This document shows, piece by piece, positions 1 through 12,941 of a stretch of 64,000 nt of DNA. The stretch comes from Cucumis sativus. Taxonomy: Eukaryota > Streptophyta > Magnoliopsida > Cucurbitales > Cucurbitaceae. The first letter of the stretch is position 1; each line of letters opens with the position of its first letter. The DNA is taken from NCBI RefSeq assembly GCF_000004075.3, contig NC_026656.2:20222607-20286606 (forward strand), given 5' to 3'. The position numbers and the translations under genes are program-made. The notes below the pieces were generated by a model. That model saw only the letters and a program-made list of their open reading frames with translations, was not told the DNA's origin and did not search any database.

Positions 1-1130
1 GCTAAAGCTCATGGCATTCATTAGGTAGCCACCAGTATAATTTCCCACAACCCCATTCTTTTCCTCGTGAAAAATGTTTTTTTTTTCTTTTCTTTTCTCT
101 TACTAAATGAAGAAGAAGAAGAAAAACAAATTTTACGTATATGGACTGAATTTGTTAGTTGTTACGTCAGTGGAATTCCTATTATTGGAGGGACAAATTA
201 TTTCACTTTTACTTTGATTATATTCCTAAATCTTGGTCGAATTGTCCAATTTATGCTTAAACAAATCCCCCAAATTAACAACAATCCATCTAATATATTA
301 ATCAAAATTAGAATATAGTTAGTGGTATTGAATTTAGTCCTCGTCTTTGTAGTTTGTAATCTTCTTTGGATAAGTTTCAAAACTCATTCATGCTACCTTA
401 AAATTGGGGTTACTTTTGATTGAATTTTTATTGTTTAAATTTAAATTTTAGTTTGATCTTTGGTAATTAATGGTTGTTATTTTCATGTTCTCTTTTGTTT
501 GACAAATTTATTGGTTTACATAGAAACAGTAACGTTATTAAGTAGATTTTTTATTTAGAAAGATTTAATCCAAATTTTAAAAGTTAAAAGCTATTGAAAA
601 TTTTGGAATCAAGTTCTCTTATATAATGTGAACACTAATGTTATTTTGTTTTTGATTTTTGAAAATTCAACCTATTTTCTTATAATAATATACATTTCTT
701 AGAGTTAACATTTTAACTAAAATTTAAATATAAGAACAAGATTTTAAAATTTATTTGTAGTATTTGAAATTGAACTTGGAAATTTTAAAATATATATATT
801 ACAAAAAAAAATAATTTACAACTGAAATCAATGTTTAGTTTAAAATTCTATCAAAAGTAGAATGCAAATTAAATTAATAATGGCAACCCTAACCGTGAAA
901 AGTATCCTCTTCAACTTACTAAATTAACTATAAAGTTAAATATTTAAATTTATAAGAAAAATAAAAAACTATAATTTATTTTCTTTGTATTGACCGTGAA
1001 ATAACGTATAATCTTATTTATAGGATTTATACTGAGGTTAAAGAATTTATGATGGAACTCATGTCACAACATTTTTTAAATTACAAAAGTAACCAATTTG
1101 AAAATGGATCGCTTTTTAATAGTCTTTGAT
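1..1130. other. AT-rich intergenic DNA
   Basis: This stretch is very AT-rich, with runs of T and A. The open frames are short and show no recognisable protein family or conserved motif. I see no gene, RNA or clear repeat in it. Confidence 0.6.
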
Positions 1131-1385
1131 AGCGCTCTCGACAGGTGGGTCTTGCAGTCAAGCTCCCTTCTGTCTTTGCACTCGAGGGCCAATCTTTGTC
1201 TGGTCCGAGGAAACCTTTGCACGCCTCTGCTACCTTTTGGGATGCCTATGCCCCATAGAATAGAAAACTGTCTACCTGAGACTGTCCATTGACCCGTAGG
1301 TCCTGACACAAGGTTAGAATTCTAGCTCTTCCAGAGTGGTATCTCACTGATGGTTCGAGCTCCCCCAAAGGGGACCTTCTTCACC
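1131..1385 (-). pseudogene. Plastid-type 23S rRNA fragment in nuclear DNA (NUPT)
   Basis: Read on the minus strand, this GC-richer island matches the part of plant plastid 23S rRNA I remember around domain V. It contains in order AGTGAGATACCACTCTGGAA, GTCAGGACCTACGGG, AAAGGTTTCCTCGG, TTGGCCCTCGAGTGCAAAG and AGCTTGACTGCAAGACCCAC. It departs from the organelle sequence by scattered substitutions, several of them transitions, and by a small insertion near position 1260. At the low-coordinate end the match stops just after the ACCCAC-GTCGAG motif. Both flanks return abruptly to AT-rich nuclear DNA. This looks like an old, decaying insertion of organelle DNA. A mitochondrial copy of plastid DNA as the immediate source is possible. 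It is not a functional rRNA gene. Confidence 0.88.
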
Positions 1386-1394
1386 TAAATCTAA

Positions 1395-3128
1395 TTATTT
1401 GTCATATTTGTCATATTTGTAATATAAAAAAAAAAGTATGTTAGAAACAGTATTTTCTTATAATTTTTATCAATTTTTCATTTATAATTTTGCACGTAAG
1501 ATTGTACTTATTTGGTAAGTTTATGTATACGGAAAGTTTAACTTCTTGGAATACCTAGACTTTTATTTTATTTAAGATAATAATTAACTTTTATATGATT
1601 TGAATTTATATATTATTTAGGGATTTAAGATAAAACAATAAAAAACAAACTATACAGATAGAAAAAGACAAACATCTCTTAATTTTTTCATAAAATAGAT
1701 ATTTTCTCCATTTTACTGTTATTTATATCATATATTATTTATTAGTTTTAATTTGTTTATGCCCACAAAACTATAGCAACCAAACATAATTAAGAGCATA
1801 ATTTATTAGTTTCCTTTAAAAGATTTATTTATAATTACAAAAATTGTAAAAAATAAAATTTTGATAAAATATTTATATTTGATGAAAAAACAAGTTTTAT
1901 GAAACATAAATAGTTTATCAATTTTTTCACTTTTGAAAAAACTCCAATACATATCTTATTATTTAATTGGTTCTTAAATTTTAAATTTGATACAATATTG
2001 GAATTATTGTTGCAAAATTTAGAATTCTTAGAAAGGGAAATGAATACATAAATTTAATTTTGAGTTTTAGTTTTAATTTAATTAAAATATTTAAAAATGT
2101 TAGATTTTTGTTATAAAACATTGTATTACTTTTATTATTTTTAAATCCACCTTATAACATTTAAAATTAATTAATACCTATCCATACCCATAGCTTTGAA
2201 ATACGAATCAAATTAAACCTATATAAAATTAACAAAATTCTAGTAAAAAAGAGTAATGTGATAACTTGTCAATCTAACTAAGAAGTCATCATTTTAATGT
2301 CACCTAAAATAAAAGTTAAATAATTAGCTGATGAAATATGCTTATTTTTAAATATTATTGGAGACATTGGATAAAGTTTTTCATTTATTTATATAAATAG
2401 TTACACTTTTAGATATATATATGCTTATTTTATTTATTTATGATTAAAATTTACATGGATTGCTTAAGTTGAAAGGAAAGATTTTAAAGGAGACCCATAT
2501 TTGTTTGTGTATCATTTAAAATTTTATGTAATAAACAAAATATGAAAAAACAAATAAAAAAGATTAAAAGTGGTATTATTAAAGTAATTGGTAATGTGAA
2601 TATATTTCATATTTGATTTGGAAGGTTGGAAGGAGGATTAGGGTTTTAGTGTGGGGTCCATTATGCACGTGATAGTGATGGGAGTAAGCATGTGAGGTCA
2701 AAAAGCCAAATTTGGTAGCGGAATTTCACATCCTCTTCCTTTTAATTATTTGTTTCTTTCTTTCTTTTATTTAAATAGGTTACAGCCTATTATGTACCTC
2801 CATGTTACGGGTATACTCTAACGTGACTCCACGTGCCCCTTTAACTCACCTGCTTCACAAACTTCAAATTAATAATTAACTCTTATGTTCTAACTTTTAA
2901 TTAATAGCCTCCGCCTGATTCTCTAAACCTAAATTGGAAATGGCCCAATGGGCCTTAATGGCTCAACCTATTGCAATATCTTTCCTATTGCCTTATAACA
3001 AAGGTTTTTCGACTTATGTATATAAACTCAAATTCATAAAGCTTTTATTTATCGTAAAACTACTCGTTACATATGTACATACCCAAAACAGAAACAAAAT
3101 ATATACTTTATATAATTACCTAACATGA
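1395..3128. other. AT-rich intergenic DNA
   Basis: AT-rich sequence with short T and A runs and no supportable gene. A short direct repeat of TTTGTCATA occurs near 1398-1424, just beside the plastid insertion. The end of this stretch is the 3' flank of the minus-strand DUF1677 gene. Confidence 0.55.
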
Positions 3129-3859
3129 TCACTTCACCATGGTTGGATCACAGACGTCTCTACCGACGGCCGGAATGCAACTGGAGCTCCGGCCAATCCT
3201 ACCGCCGCGGTGGTCGCTTTTGGTTTTCTTCAGAATTTGTTTAATGGCTTCCGCTTGATACAGCACCGGATACACTCTTCCGATCCTATTGAACTTCGCA
3301 CAAGCGCTCATGTGCTCCTTCAATGCCTCCTCTCTTTTCCAACCATTCTATATATATATATATATCGATTACAACTTATACTAATTAGTCTCCAAATTAC
3401 ATCAATATATACCACATGTTGAAACTAAACTAAATCATGTCTTTTGAAACTTAATCACGCCATTTCTTTCTAAATTCTTACCCCAAAATAAGAGAAAAAC
3501 AAGCGTTTTGAGATAAACAAGTATGATCTAATTTAGACTTACATATTCAAATTTCCACTACCTCAAACTCAAGAAGAAATAACAAAGAAACAAACAAAAA
3601 AGAAAAAGAGAGAGGCAACCTTCTCCATCTCTTCGTTTACGGCCTCAGCACAGAGGCCGCAAATAAGCTTCCCCATGAACTTGTCCTTAACATGTCCAAT
3701 GTACTCTGCTGTGCAGTCCTCGGAGAGACCGCAGCACTCGCAGGCTGCAGCCTCCACCTCTGAGATGGGTGGCAGCGGCACGTTGTTTGCAGCAACCCCA
3801 AGACCTTCTTTGCTTAGCTCGAAGGAGATGTCGGATATGGTTCGTTGGAGACCCTCCAT
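3129..3859 (-). CDS. DUF1677 family protein
   Basis: Two exons on the minus strand: about 3620-3859 and 3129-3329, joined by an intron with a GT donor after the codons for EEMEK. The product starts MEGLQRTISDISFEL and carries the family signature of paired cysteines (CECCGLSEDC, then CGLCAEAV), followed in exon 2 by EHMSACAKFNRIGRVYP. These cysteines suggest a small zinc-binding module. Plant DUF1677 proteins have no established biochemical role. The acceptor could be at 3329 or one codon further in (3326). The start is uncertain: an ATG further upstream at 3908 opens a different frame that also looks coding, as described in the findings. With the start at 3859 the protein is about 146 residues. 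The nearest upstream TATA-like motif on this strand lies at 3972-3978. Confidence 0.85.
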
Positions 3860-3971
3860 TGATAGTAACTGTTGATGGCTTTTGCAGTGCTTCAACTTTT
3901 GTTTCCAATTTAATTTGGAGTCATATGAATATGGTTATGAAGAAATGGGATCCAAGCTAAGGGACACCTCA

Positions 3972-3978
3972 ATTTATA
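3972..3978 (-). promoter_or_regulatory. TATA box of the DUF1677 gene
   Basis: The minus strand reads GCTATAAATT here, a good plant TATA box about 65 bases upstream of the ATG at 3908 and about 115 upstream of the ATG at 3859. Transcription starting some 30 bases downstream would place both ATGs in the mRNA. Confidence 0.5.
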
Positions 3979-3979
3979 G

Positions 3980-6900
3980 CATCCAGTTATTGAGAATTTT
4001 ATAATTTTAATATCTAATCAATTTAATTTAATAAAGTGTGAGTAAAATCTTTTTGAAGATATATATCGCGTGATCGAAAAAGATAAAGAATCGAATCTTA
4101 TTATTATTGTTGAACTCAAACAAAAATTAAACACATTCCATAATAACTTTTCAAAATATATCAATTCATCATTCACTAATAACACTTACAAAAGGAAGAT
4201 ATAAAGAATGTTTAACAAGCACAAAAATGTAGAGGTATTTTATTTATATGTGTGTGTCTGTTTATATATACAACATTGTATATTTAGTTATTAAACTTCA
4301 AATAGTTTAAATCTTTTGACTTTAAACCCTTCCAAATTTTAAATTTATATAATATTTCATTTCATACATATCTCATAAATTAGTGAAGTCCACAACCACA
4401 AGGATCTTGTTGAAGAAGAAGGAAGGAAGGAAAAAAGTTTAAAAAGTGAAGTTTTGGGATTTGACAGAGAAGAAGACAAAGTAGAGATTTCAAAAAAGGG
4501 AAAAAGGGGGAAATGGGTTTGTTTCACTTTTTAGCTTTTCTTTGTTTGTTTGTTGGTTATGTAATGTGAAAAAGCAACCCAACTTTAATTTGTATTCAAT
4601 TTAATGGAAAGAGTTGTTGTACTGTATTAATTGCTAGGGCTCACTATATATAATAAGTCCACTGAATGTTGTTGACTCACTTCTAAACGTGTACGTAACT
4701 TAATCATAATAATTAATAGCTAACAAGAGTTTAAACTTTAGTATTTAAATTTTATTTTAACTAGAAAATATTGATAGATTTTTTTGGATTAAAATTGATT
4801 TTGATATCAATGGTAAACATTTTATTAAATGTTATATATTTTAACATTTATTTTTATTATTTTATTCTTAATAAATTTTATATCTTAATCATTGAAAATT
4901 GATTAATTAATAATCATTTTAATGTAAGAGTTTTAGTCCCGATCCCAAGGAGTCTCTCTCTTTTTCTTTTGTAGTTTTTTAAGTTATAAATATTCTATTT
5001 TTAAACTTTGTAATATTCTTTTTAACATTAATCATAAATTTTTAAATATGATATTAATTTATAGTATTTCTCAACTCATTTCTTGCTAAATTGAATACTC
5101 ACACCAAAATAAGATAAATGACATAAAGTTGAGTTAATGTCACCCAAAGTATCTGTTTTATGTCAAATATATATATGAGGATGAGGAAGAGAGAACATTA
5201 TTTCAATTAGATGAATTCTATGTATCCAAAGGCATGAAAGCTAATACGTGGGATCATGGAATGCTTCATTTGCTTGATCTCTTAGTATATAGGTCATAAA
5301 AGAAGTGCAACTAACTAAGGTGGTCGTTCATTTTAATTACTTTTGTGTCAAACAACTAATTAACTATAATAATTTACACCATAGATTGGACAAAGAGAAG
5401 TAGTATTTTGTCTAAACACTAATCTAACTAGTAAATTTAATGATTTGAAAGATAAAATGTTACATGTTAATTAAGAATGACACTTTCATGTGGAAGTTAG
5501 AGATTAGAGAATAATAAAGTCGTAAGGTAGGAGTTCTTGATAAGGGTGGAGAAAATCATTAGCAATAATTGTTGACTTTGTAATGACGGTCATACAATGT
5601 CAGTTATACAACAACGATTTAACCTCCTCCCTTGTATTTTTTTAGTTCGAAATCGATATGATCTTCTATAATTTATGATTAACTTTTGATAAAACCTTCC
5701 AAATTATTTTTTGTAAAGACATATATATATTGGAGACAATAACACGATGAAGAGAACCCCATAACAAAGGAATCACAAACACACGAGCAAAAACAATAGC
5801 AATAGAAAATTTGTAGAATCACATAAATATCACGAAACGAACTCCATACAACCGTCAATTACATTCCTACCAGATAAAATGAATAGCAGTAGCAAACAAA
5901 ATATTTATCTGTTTTGAAGGATGAGATTGAAAATGGCCAAAATTGGTGGGGGGAGATTTGGAAGGTAAGTTCTTCCCCCATGGCGCCATGATTAATGATT
6001 ATTACATTACACTTGAAATTGCCAAAACATTATCTATCAACAAAATGAAGAACTTTCCAATAGGCAAATAGTACTAAAATTAATAAATAATAAGAACAAA
6101 ACAATGTGTGCTTTGGGAACCAAACGCTTGTCACTTTCTCATTGGCCTAAATCTATTTTTATGTCAAATAACATTTTCAAATGTTCTTATCAATCCCTTC
6201 TCTCTTCCTTTCATTGTCAATAAATCATAATCTTCTTTCCCATTTCTTTTTCATGCGGGTCCGATTTAATCTTATATTTAATACGGAATTTAAATAAGTG
6301 GAGTATTTAAATACAAAAGAAAATTTTGTTGATCCTAATTCTTTTTTAGCTTTGTAAATTAATCTACGTATGGCTTAAAATGAAAAATATTAATTTCTTT
6401 ATCTTTATTATTCGTTTAAGCTTTTCAATTGATTGGTAATTTAACATGATATTTATGACACGTAAGATTTGAAGAGATTATTGGGTCCATTTGTCTTAAT
6501 GTGTATGTCCAATCCAAATTATCAAATCACAAGATGGATACAGTACTAACTATTACCCTAAAACGTTACTCTATTTGGATAATCATTGAAGGGCTACTTT
6601 TTATTTTATTTATTTATTAATTAGAAAACATAATGATGCTCCTCAATTTGGTGATTGGTTCTTTTCCGAATCATTGAGGCAAAATGTGCCAAAAATGGGA
6701 AACTTAGAGCATGAAAAATGGAAGCATCAAATAGATGAAAAGGAGAGCCATCATATATTATATCCCATCCTTACTTTTTTTCCCCCCACATTATTGATTG
6801 GAAAAGGGTATAGTTGCACATCCCAAACTCTTCAATAATAGCCAAGGGACCTTGTTTTAATTTTCCATAGCTGCTTAAACTTTCAAAATTTATCTATAAT

Positions 6901-8600
6901 TAATTATTGTGTAACGTGACAATCATTATCATATCTATTATTAAACTTAGGATAGGACGATATTTTATATTTATAAAACGTTTAAAATATTATTTAGGTC
7001 TTAATTTGATTTTTTAAAAACTTTGGATACGTACTTTCAAATAATTTTCATTTTAGTTTTTTTTGTAGTACTTAAAATAAACATGACTATTTTGATACTT
7101 ATTTGTAATTTTTAATATAAACTTTACTTAAAAGGAAAAACTGTTTAATACAAATTTAAGTATAACTACATTTTAAAGAATCATGTGGATGAAAAAGTAC
7201 GTACCACGTAAAACTATGATCTAGAAAAAGAGATATAAATGAAAATTATGGTAGAACCATATAAAAATAATCACAATTTAGCAATTACTAAAATTAACAA
7301 TATAAGAATTAATATAGATGTTTTAAATGTATAGCTGCAATCTAAAAACCTAAACTAATAAATATTATAAGTTTGATGACCAAGCTTAATCCAACTTGGT
7401 TATTATTATTATTATTTTTGATTGGGTAAGAATGAATTTTCCTTTTAAATTATTGTAAAGTTTTAATTTTCATGGTTTGACTTTGTCTATTCTCAAATAG
7501 TCCTTTTGAGTAGGGAATTAAATAATATGTTACATACCTAAATTAATAAACTTACCATTAATATTTATATATGTGTTGTTCACCAAAAATAAGAATTTAT
7601 AAAATTTATAAAATTCTAGCTTGGAATTTTTCTTACCCTTGATTTGTTATTTTATTTTTCTTCCATTTAGGGATAGCATTCATTCCTCAATGTTTGAAAA
7701 TGCAGGTAGTGTTTGTCACCAACTTTTGAATGAAAATTAATGTCCTTAACTTAACAACCATCTTGCTTATAAAACAAGACAACAATTCATTGGGTCAACA
7801 GTTCAACGTTTATTTCTCATTTGACCGAGTTTTTATATTGACACAAACCTAAATGAAAACTTAACTTAGTGATAATTAACGTGACTTTTACGAAATCAAA
7901 TATAGTTCAATTATCATATTAATAGGTTTGACATGATGGACTGAAAAATCATCTTGACGTGAAATAGTATATTAAAATTTGGTTGATGTTTGTAAAAATA
8001 AAAGAAAGGAAAAAGGTGAGTATAAGATATTTATTTCTGACTTAAATTAATTTCCATCCTACTTGATTCAATAATTGGAAAATTAATTAAACAAATATTC
8101 TTTTAAAAGAAAAAAAAAAGAGGCTAAAATCTCCCAATTTGAAATGCGTTTGTAAGGAACAAAAATAGTTAAGTACATAGCTGTAGTCTCATTTTGTCGC
8201 TCAACGGCCTCCGTACATTTAATTCCACCCGTTCTTTTTTTCAAATACATTTTTTAATAATTGGAACCAATTTCAATTATTCCATTTTTTTTTTTTTACC
8301 AACTTTAAATGTCTATAGTTGTTGGGGTTAAACGTATGTATCAATTTTTTTTAAAAAAAATCGATAAATTGTAATTTAAAACTAAAATGCTCAGTCAAAA
8401 AAAAAATTACAATTTATAAAACGGTAATTTGATTGAGAGAAAAAGAAGAGAAAAAAAAGCATAGGCAACACCGCCACAATTCTCTAAGCTACGGTTGATG
8501 AAATGCATAGTAATCAACGTCGAATCCTCTTTACGCGCTCCGTACTTTCAATTATTCGCTGCGATTCAGTGTAGAGTTATTTAAATATAAGAATCAATCT
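3980..8600. other. Gene-free AT-rich region
   Basis: About 4.6 kb of AT-rich DNA with poly-A and poly-T runs and short simple repeats. I see no open frame with family resemblance, no tRNA-like box and no clear transposon ends. It includes the upstream region of the DUF1677 gene and of the hydrolase gene that follow divergent orientations. Confidence 0.5.
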
Positions 8601-8825
8601 CTACCGTTGGTATATATTCCCCAAAAAATAACGGTCTAGATTTTAGTCTTCGTATCAGTGTTGACTCTCTTTGAACAGATTATTTATACCCATTGGTGGG
8701 AGCCTCGTTTTTTTGATCTCTCATTTTCCGAAATTCTCATTCCGACTCCATAGTCCGAAGTTTTTCATTTCATTTCATCGTCTCCGTTTCTCCGATTTCG
8801 GTCTGTATAATTCTCCATCTCCGCC

Positions 8826-11389
8826 ATGTCTAGGGCCGAGATGGACCAGCTAACCTCCGGAGCCAGCAATCGGATTATTCCGATTTTCAAAGCTCTAAGG
8901 ACTTCTCTCCTTTTCATTCACACCTTCTTCCTCTCTCTGCTTCTTCTTCTATGGCCACGCCGTCGTCGCTCTCCGGCTACCTCAACGGCTCAGGTTCAAT
9001 CCTCTGTGAAGAAGAGAAGATTGGTATGGCGAAGGGAGGAGGAAGATACCCAGAGGCGTAGGGCGCTGGCTGAGGTCATTGAAATGGGCGTAAACGACGG
9101 CGACGGAGGGTTTCGTGGACGTCAGAGTACCTCGTTGTTCTATGGGGTTAAGAGAAACGCCTTGTTTTGCCGCTCCTGGTTGCCGGAACCGGATGAATTG
9201 AAGTAAGGGTTTTAGTTTATTTTCTAATTCAATTTCGGTTGAATTTTGGTACGAGAACTGTTTGATGAAATTTTACCTAAATGATATCTCATGGACGTAC
9301 GGATGAAAAGATTTGGGATCAATTTTCTTGGAATTGCTTGATAATTTTCGTTAGTATGCCATAGATTGGAAGGTTCCCTGTTTCTCACGGCAAGTTTTGT
9401 TGATGTTCTTTTAGGGGTATTTTGATCATCATTCATGGGCTTAACGAGCACAGGTGATATTACAGTTATTTCATATGAATATGGAGATTTATTTATTTAT
9501 TTATATGTTTACTGTAGATGGATTTTTGCTGTCAGTTTTTTTTTTTTTTTTAAATAATAATTCCCAATGGTTTTGTTTGATGTTTGGTGTTTGTTTGCAG
9601 TGGAAGATACGCTCATTTTGCCTCTCGGCTAACGTCTTGCAACTTTGGCGTTTATGCTATAGATTGGATAGGTAGATAACTTATACATATAATCTCTCTC
9701 TCCCTCTCTCCCTCTCGTTGTGTTCTATCAACTGTTCACAGTGTTAACTTCCACGATGTTAAATACCACTGAACCATGCTTTCGGTAACTAAGGAGAAAA
9801 ATGACATTATTAGAATTTGAGCACAAGACCTTCTATTTTGATACGATGTTAAACCACAACCCAAAAGCTTAAACTGATGGTTGCGGTACAGTTATATGAA
9901 TACTTGTAACACAGGTCATCAATTGCTTTGTTTTTTATACACTCCTGACCATATCGACTAAATAGTTTATGCGTATCCCATTACCACCACTACGTTTAAC
10001 GAAAATTTTCAGGACCCTGTTTTTCTCCAAACTGAAGAATGGTGTTTTTTCTTTTTTTCTTTTCTCTTTTAGCTTGGTTGATATTGAAATTTAGTCTTTT
10101 TAGTGAAACATTCTAATTGTGTTATGGTTATTGTCTTGTGTTCTTATTGTAGGCCATGGCGGAAGTGATGGATTACACGGATTTGTTCCCTCTCTGGACC
10201 AAGTTGTTGCTGATACTGTAAGTTCTACTAATTCTATTTAGTTAGGTTTTAGACTTTTTCTTCTTTCGTTTTTGGCCAACATAAGACTTTCATTGATCAC
10301 CGCATTACTGTATTCAATGTGAATCTTTTTTTTTTTATCTTCATTTCTGGAAGCTCAAATATGTTCTTTTGATTTCCAATGCTCAATCCTGTTATAGTGC
10401 AACTATGTTTCCATCTTTTGTTTTCCTGCACATTAGAATAGACATTTGCTAACAGATGGTGACAGTTTCCTGATGGGATTGAGTTCTTTGTTTAAGGACG
10501 TAGTTCAGAATTTTGTTCGATTTCAGATTGCAGATTGTGTCTTTAATATATTTCGAGATTTGGTAGGGGTTGTTAATTGTTTTTTTCTGTTACGCAGGGG
10601 TCTTTCTTAGAAAAGATTAAATCTGAGAACCCTGAAACCCCATGTTTCCTTTTCGGACACTCCACAGGAGGGGCCGTTGTTTTGAAGGTTAGTTGATCCA
10701 AAAAATTTCCCAAAACATCCTGTAAAATGATCCCAATTTTCAGTCTCCTTAACTAAAATTTCATACAGGCTGCATCGAAGCCTCACATAGAAAATATGGT
10801 GAAAGGAATAATACTCACTTCACCAGCTCTACGCGTTAAACCCGCCCACCCTATTGTCGCGGTAAGTAAGCTAATCACAATCTGTCTCTGTTAGCCATGA
10901 AGAAATATCATGCAATTTTGGATTATAAACAGACTGATGTCCAACCAACTTTCCATAATGTAGGCTCTAGCGCCAATTTTTTCCATTGTTATTCCAAAGT
11001 TTCAATTCAAAGGTGCAAACAAGAGAGGCATTCCAGTTTCAAGAGACCCTGCTGCACTCTTGGCAAAATACTCCGATCCATTAGTCTACACTGGACCAAT
11101 CAGAGTCCGAACAGGCCATGAGATCTTGCGGATTTCATCATACCTAATGCGGAACTTCAAGACAATCACGGTCCCGTTCTTCGTACTTCACGGAACAGCT
11201 GACAAGGTAACTGATCCGCTAGCATCCCAAGATCTGTACAATGAGGCAGCCTCCGAATTCAAAGACATAAAACTGTATGAAGGGTTCTTGCACGACTTGC
11301 TGTTTGAGCCTGAGAGAGAGGAGATTACTATGGACATAATCAATTGGTTGGAGAAAAGGTTGAAATCTGGAGTTGAAAGTGCACAATAA
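8826..11389 (+). CDS. Monoacylglycerol lipase-type alpha/beta hydrolase, membrane anchored
   Basis: Seven exons: 8826-9202, 9415-9453, 9601-9671, 10153-10217, 10598-10687, 10769-10861, 10964-11389. All introns are GT-AG and the parts sum to 386 codons. The protein has an N-terminal hydrophobic segment (about residues 26-43) ended by an arginine cluster, suggesting a membrane anchor with the catalytic domain in the cytosol. The hydrolase fold shows IIIHGLNEHSGRY as the oxyanion region, the nucleophile elbow GHSTGG (Ser206), the acid in HGTADKVTDP (Asp325) and the catalytic His in GFLHDLL (His355). This is the triad of plant monoacylglycerol lipases and lysophospholipases; caffeoylshikimate esterase is a relative. 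Expected reaction: release of a fatty acid from monoacylglycerol or a similar ester. The exact substrate cannot be told. The ATG at 8826 has a good context and is the first in frame. Exon 2 is only 39 nt. Confidence 0.92.
9741..9900. repeat. Possible retroelement-derived scrap in an intron
   Basis: The intron between exons 3 and 4 of the hydrolase gene contains a stretch with GATACGATGTTAAACCACA followed by CCCAAAAGCTTAAACTGATGG. Similar wording recurs widely in plant genomes. The first part resembles the antisense of an LTR end next to an initiator-Met primer-binding site. It is a short fossil at most, with no coding part seen. Confidence 0.35.
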
Positions 11390-11394
11390 ACCTC

Positions 11395-12370
11395 ATGTAG
11401 AATGAGGAGCATTTTCAAAAGGTTGAACCAAAAAATAGTTTATTGTGTTTGTTTCTTCTAGTCGTTTATGGGAACACATGTATGAAAATTTGTATATTTC
11501 TAATAGATTAACTTTATTTTTCTTCATAAATTAGTCCATTTTTCTAAAACACATTTATTTAGAGAATATAAGAGTAATGTTTGAATTTATTTGAATGGGG
11601 TTATCTACAAGATGTGTTTCAAATTGTACATCTCAAAATAAAGATATTCAAGTTATATTGAATTCATATGTGTGTAAATCAACATGTATATAAACAAGTT
11701 TTAGTTTACTTTATTTTATTGTGTTTAGAAGGTACTTAATCATGATTTTTTATTAATTAGTGAAAAGAAAACCTATAAAGACAGATCAAATCAATTCATC
11801 TATTCTATGTTGTCATTCCTTTCTTTTTTTTCAGGTACATTTGACTTGAAAAGGACTCTGTTCAAATGTCACTAAAAATAATCATTTTCCATGTTTAGTC
11901 TTAAGATATATATAAATTATATAAAATACAGTTCATTGTGAAGAAAACGAAAGAACAAAATCTGAAATTAGTGGTCTTCTTCAAGGCAATCTCTCAAAAT
12001 CTCACACCAATTTTGTCCTCTTTATCTTTTGAACATCGCGTCAACTTCTCTGAATATTCGTCCCAAATAATTGAGCTCTTTTTTATATTAGATAAAGATT
12101 CGTTTTGGATATACAATCATAAAATCAAACAATTTAAACCCATGAGAATTTCTAAGATAAATTCATAGTCAACCCAACTTAAATTAACCATACACTTCAA
12201 ATTTCCCTTTCTCTACAAACCTTTGTTATAAGTAAAAGGAAAAATGAAAATAGAACTTATTATCAGCTCCATATAGTTTAATATTAAGATTTGGTGAAGT
12301 TTTTTAGGGCCAAATTAATTATTTATTACACAGATGGCTTAATTTCAATTCCAATTACATGAAATCGAAA
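11395..12370. other. Intergenic DNA between convergent genes
   Basis: This is the 3' flank of the hydrolase gene and the 3' flank of the first SRPBCC gene. From about 11741 on, it is the outer part of a duplicated segment that reappears at about 14441. A short open frame at 11938-12168 has no family resemblance and is not kept open in the second copy. Confidence 0.5.
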
Positions 12371-12374
12371 AAGT

Positions 12375-12863
12375 TTAGGGACTTTTCTGCAAAAAGTCAG
12401 CCATTTTTTTCATCATTTGGTGGAGAGCAGAGTCAAGATACTTCACAAACTCCTCCAGCGGCCACCCTTCGATCGGATCCGCCACGAACGACCAGACGAA
12501 CTTGCACCCCCCGCCGCTTCCCTGGAGTAGCTTCATGGTGGCCACGTAGGATTTGAATCCCATGTTATTATCGAGGACCTCGTAGGTGAGAGTATGTGCG
12601 ATGGGATCAATCAGATTCAGCCTCTCTTTGGCCCACTTGATCGACGACGTGGTGTCGGTGGTGGAGCAGTGGCGGATCAAGCCCGGCTGCCCAGGTACGC
12701 CTTCGACGTAGTGACAGGTGTCGACGAAGGGGAGCCATTTGTGGACGCTGCAGAAGCCGTCGGCCAGTAGCGGCCAGATTTGGTGGGGATCTGCGGCGGT
12801 TGTCTCGGCGAAGACTTCTCCTTCCCACTTCGACGGCGGCGGCGGCGGCGATGGTTGTTCCAT
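12375..12863 (-). CDS. Lachrymatory-factor-synthase-like SRPBCC protein, copy A
   Basis: A single exon of 162 codons. After a proline-rich start (MEQPSPPPPPSKWEGE) the whole protein is one START/Bet v 1-like SRPBCC domain of the polyketide cyclase type. Recognisable family blocks are IWPLLADGFCSVHKWLP, SIKWAKERL, NNMGFKSYVATMKL and CKFVWSFVADPIEGW. The Arg and Glu that are essential in onion lachrymatory-factor synthase appear to correspond to Arg64 (LIRHC) and Glu80 (AKERL); that mapping is by eye. The fold binds small hydrophobic ligands; the ligand here is unknown, and synthesis of the onion factor itself should not be assumed. It is the nearest relative of the copy at 14949-15440, from which it differs at about 14 residues. 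A TATA box lies about 80 bases upstream. Confidence 0.92.
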   Translation of the reverse strand: MEQPSPPPPPSKWEGEVFAETTAADPHQIWPLLADGFCSVHKWLPFVDTCHYVEGVPGQPGLIRHCSTTDTTSSIKWAKERLNLIDPIAHTLTYEVLDNNMGFKSYVATMKLLQGSGGGCKFVWSFVADPIEGWPLEEFVKYLDSALHQMMKKMADFLQKSP

Positions 12864-12941
12864 GGAGAGATAGAGAGAAAAAGAGAGAGAGAGGGAAGGT
12901 TTGGGGCTTGTTATTTCCTTTATGATGGATTTGAAGTTAGC

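Noticed and set aside
1098-1309. Open frames on both strands at the plastid insertion
   Set aside because: They are translations of rRNA-derived sequence, not proteins.
11938-12168. A 76-codon open frame in the SRPBCC 3' flank
   Set aside because: It is not kept open in the duplicated copy and has no family resemblance.
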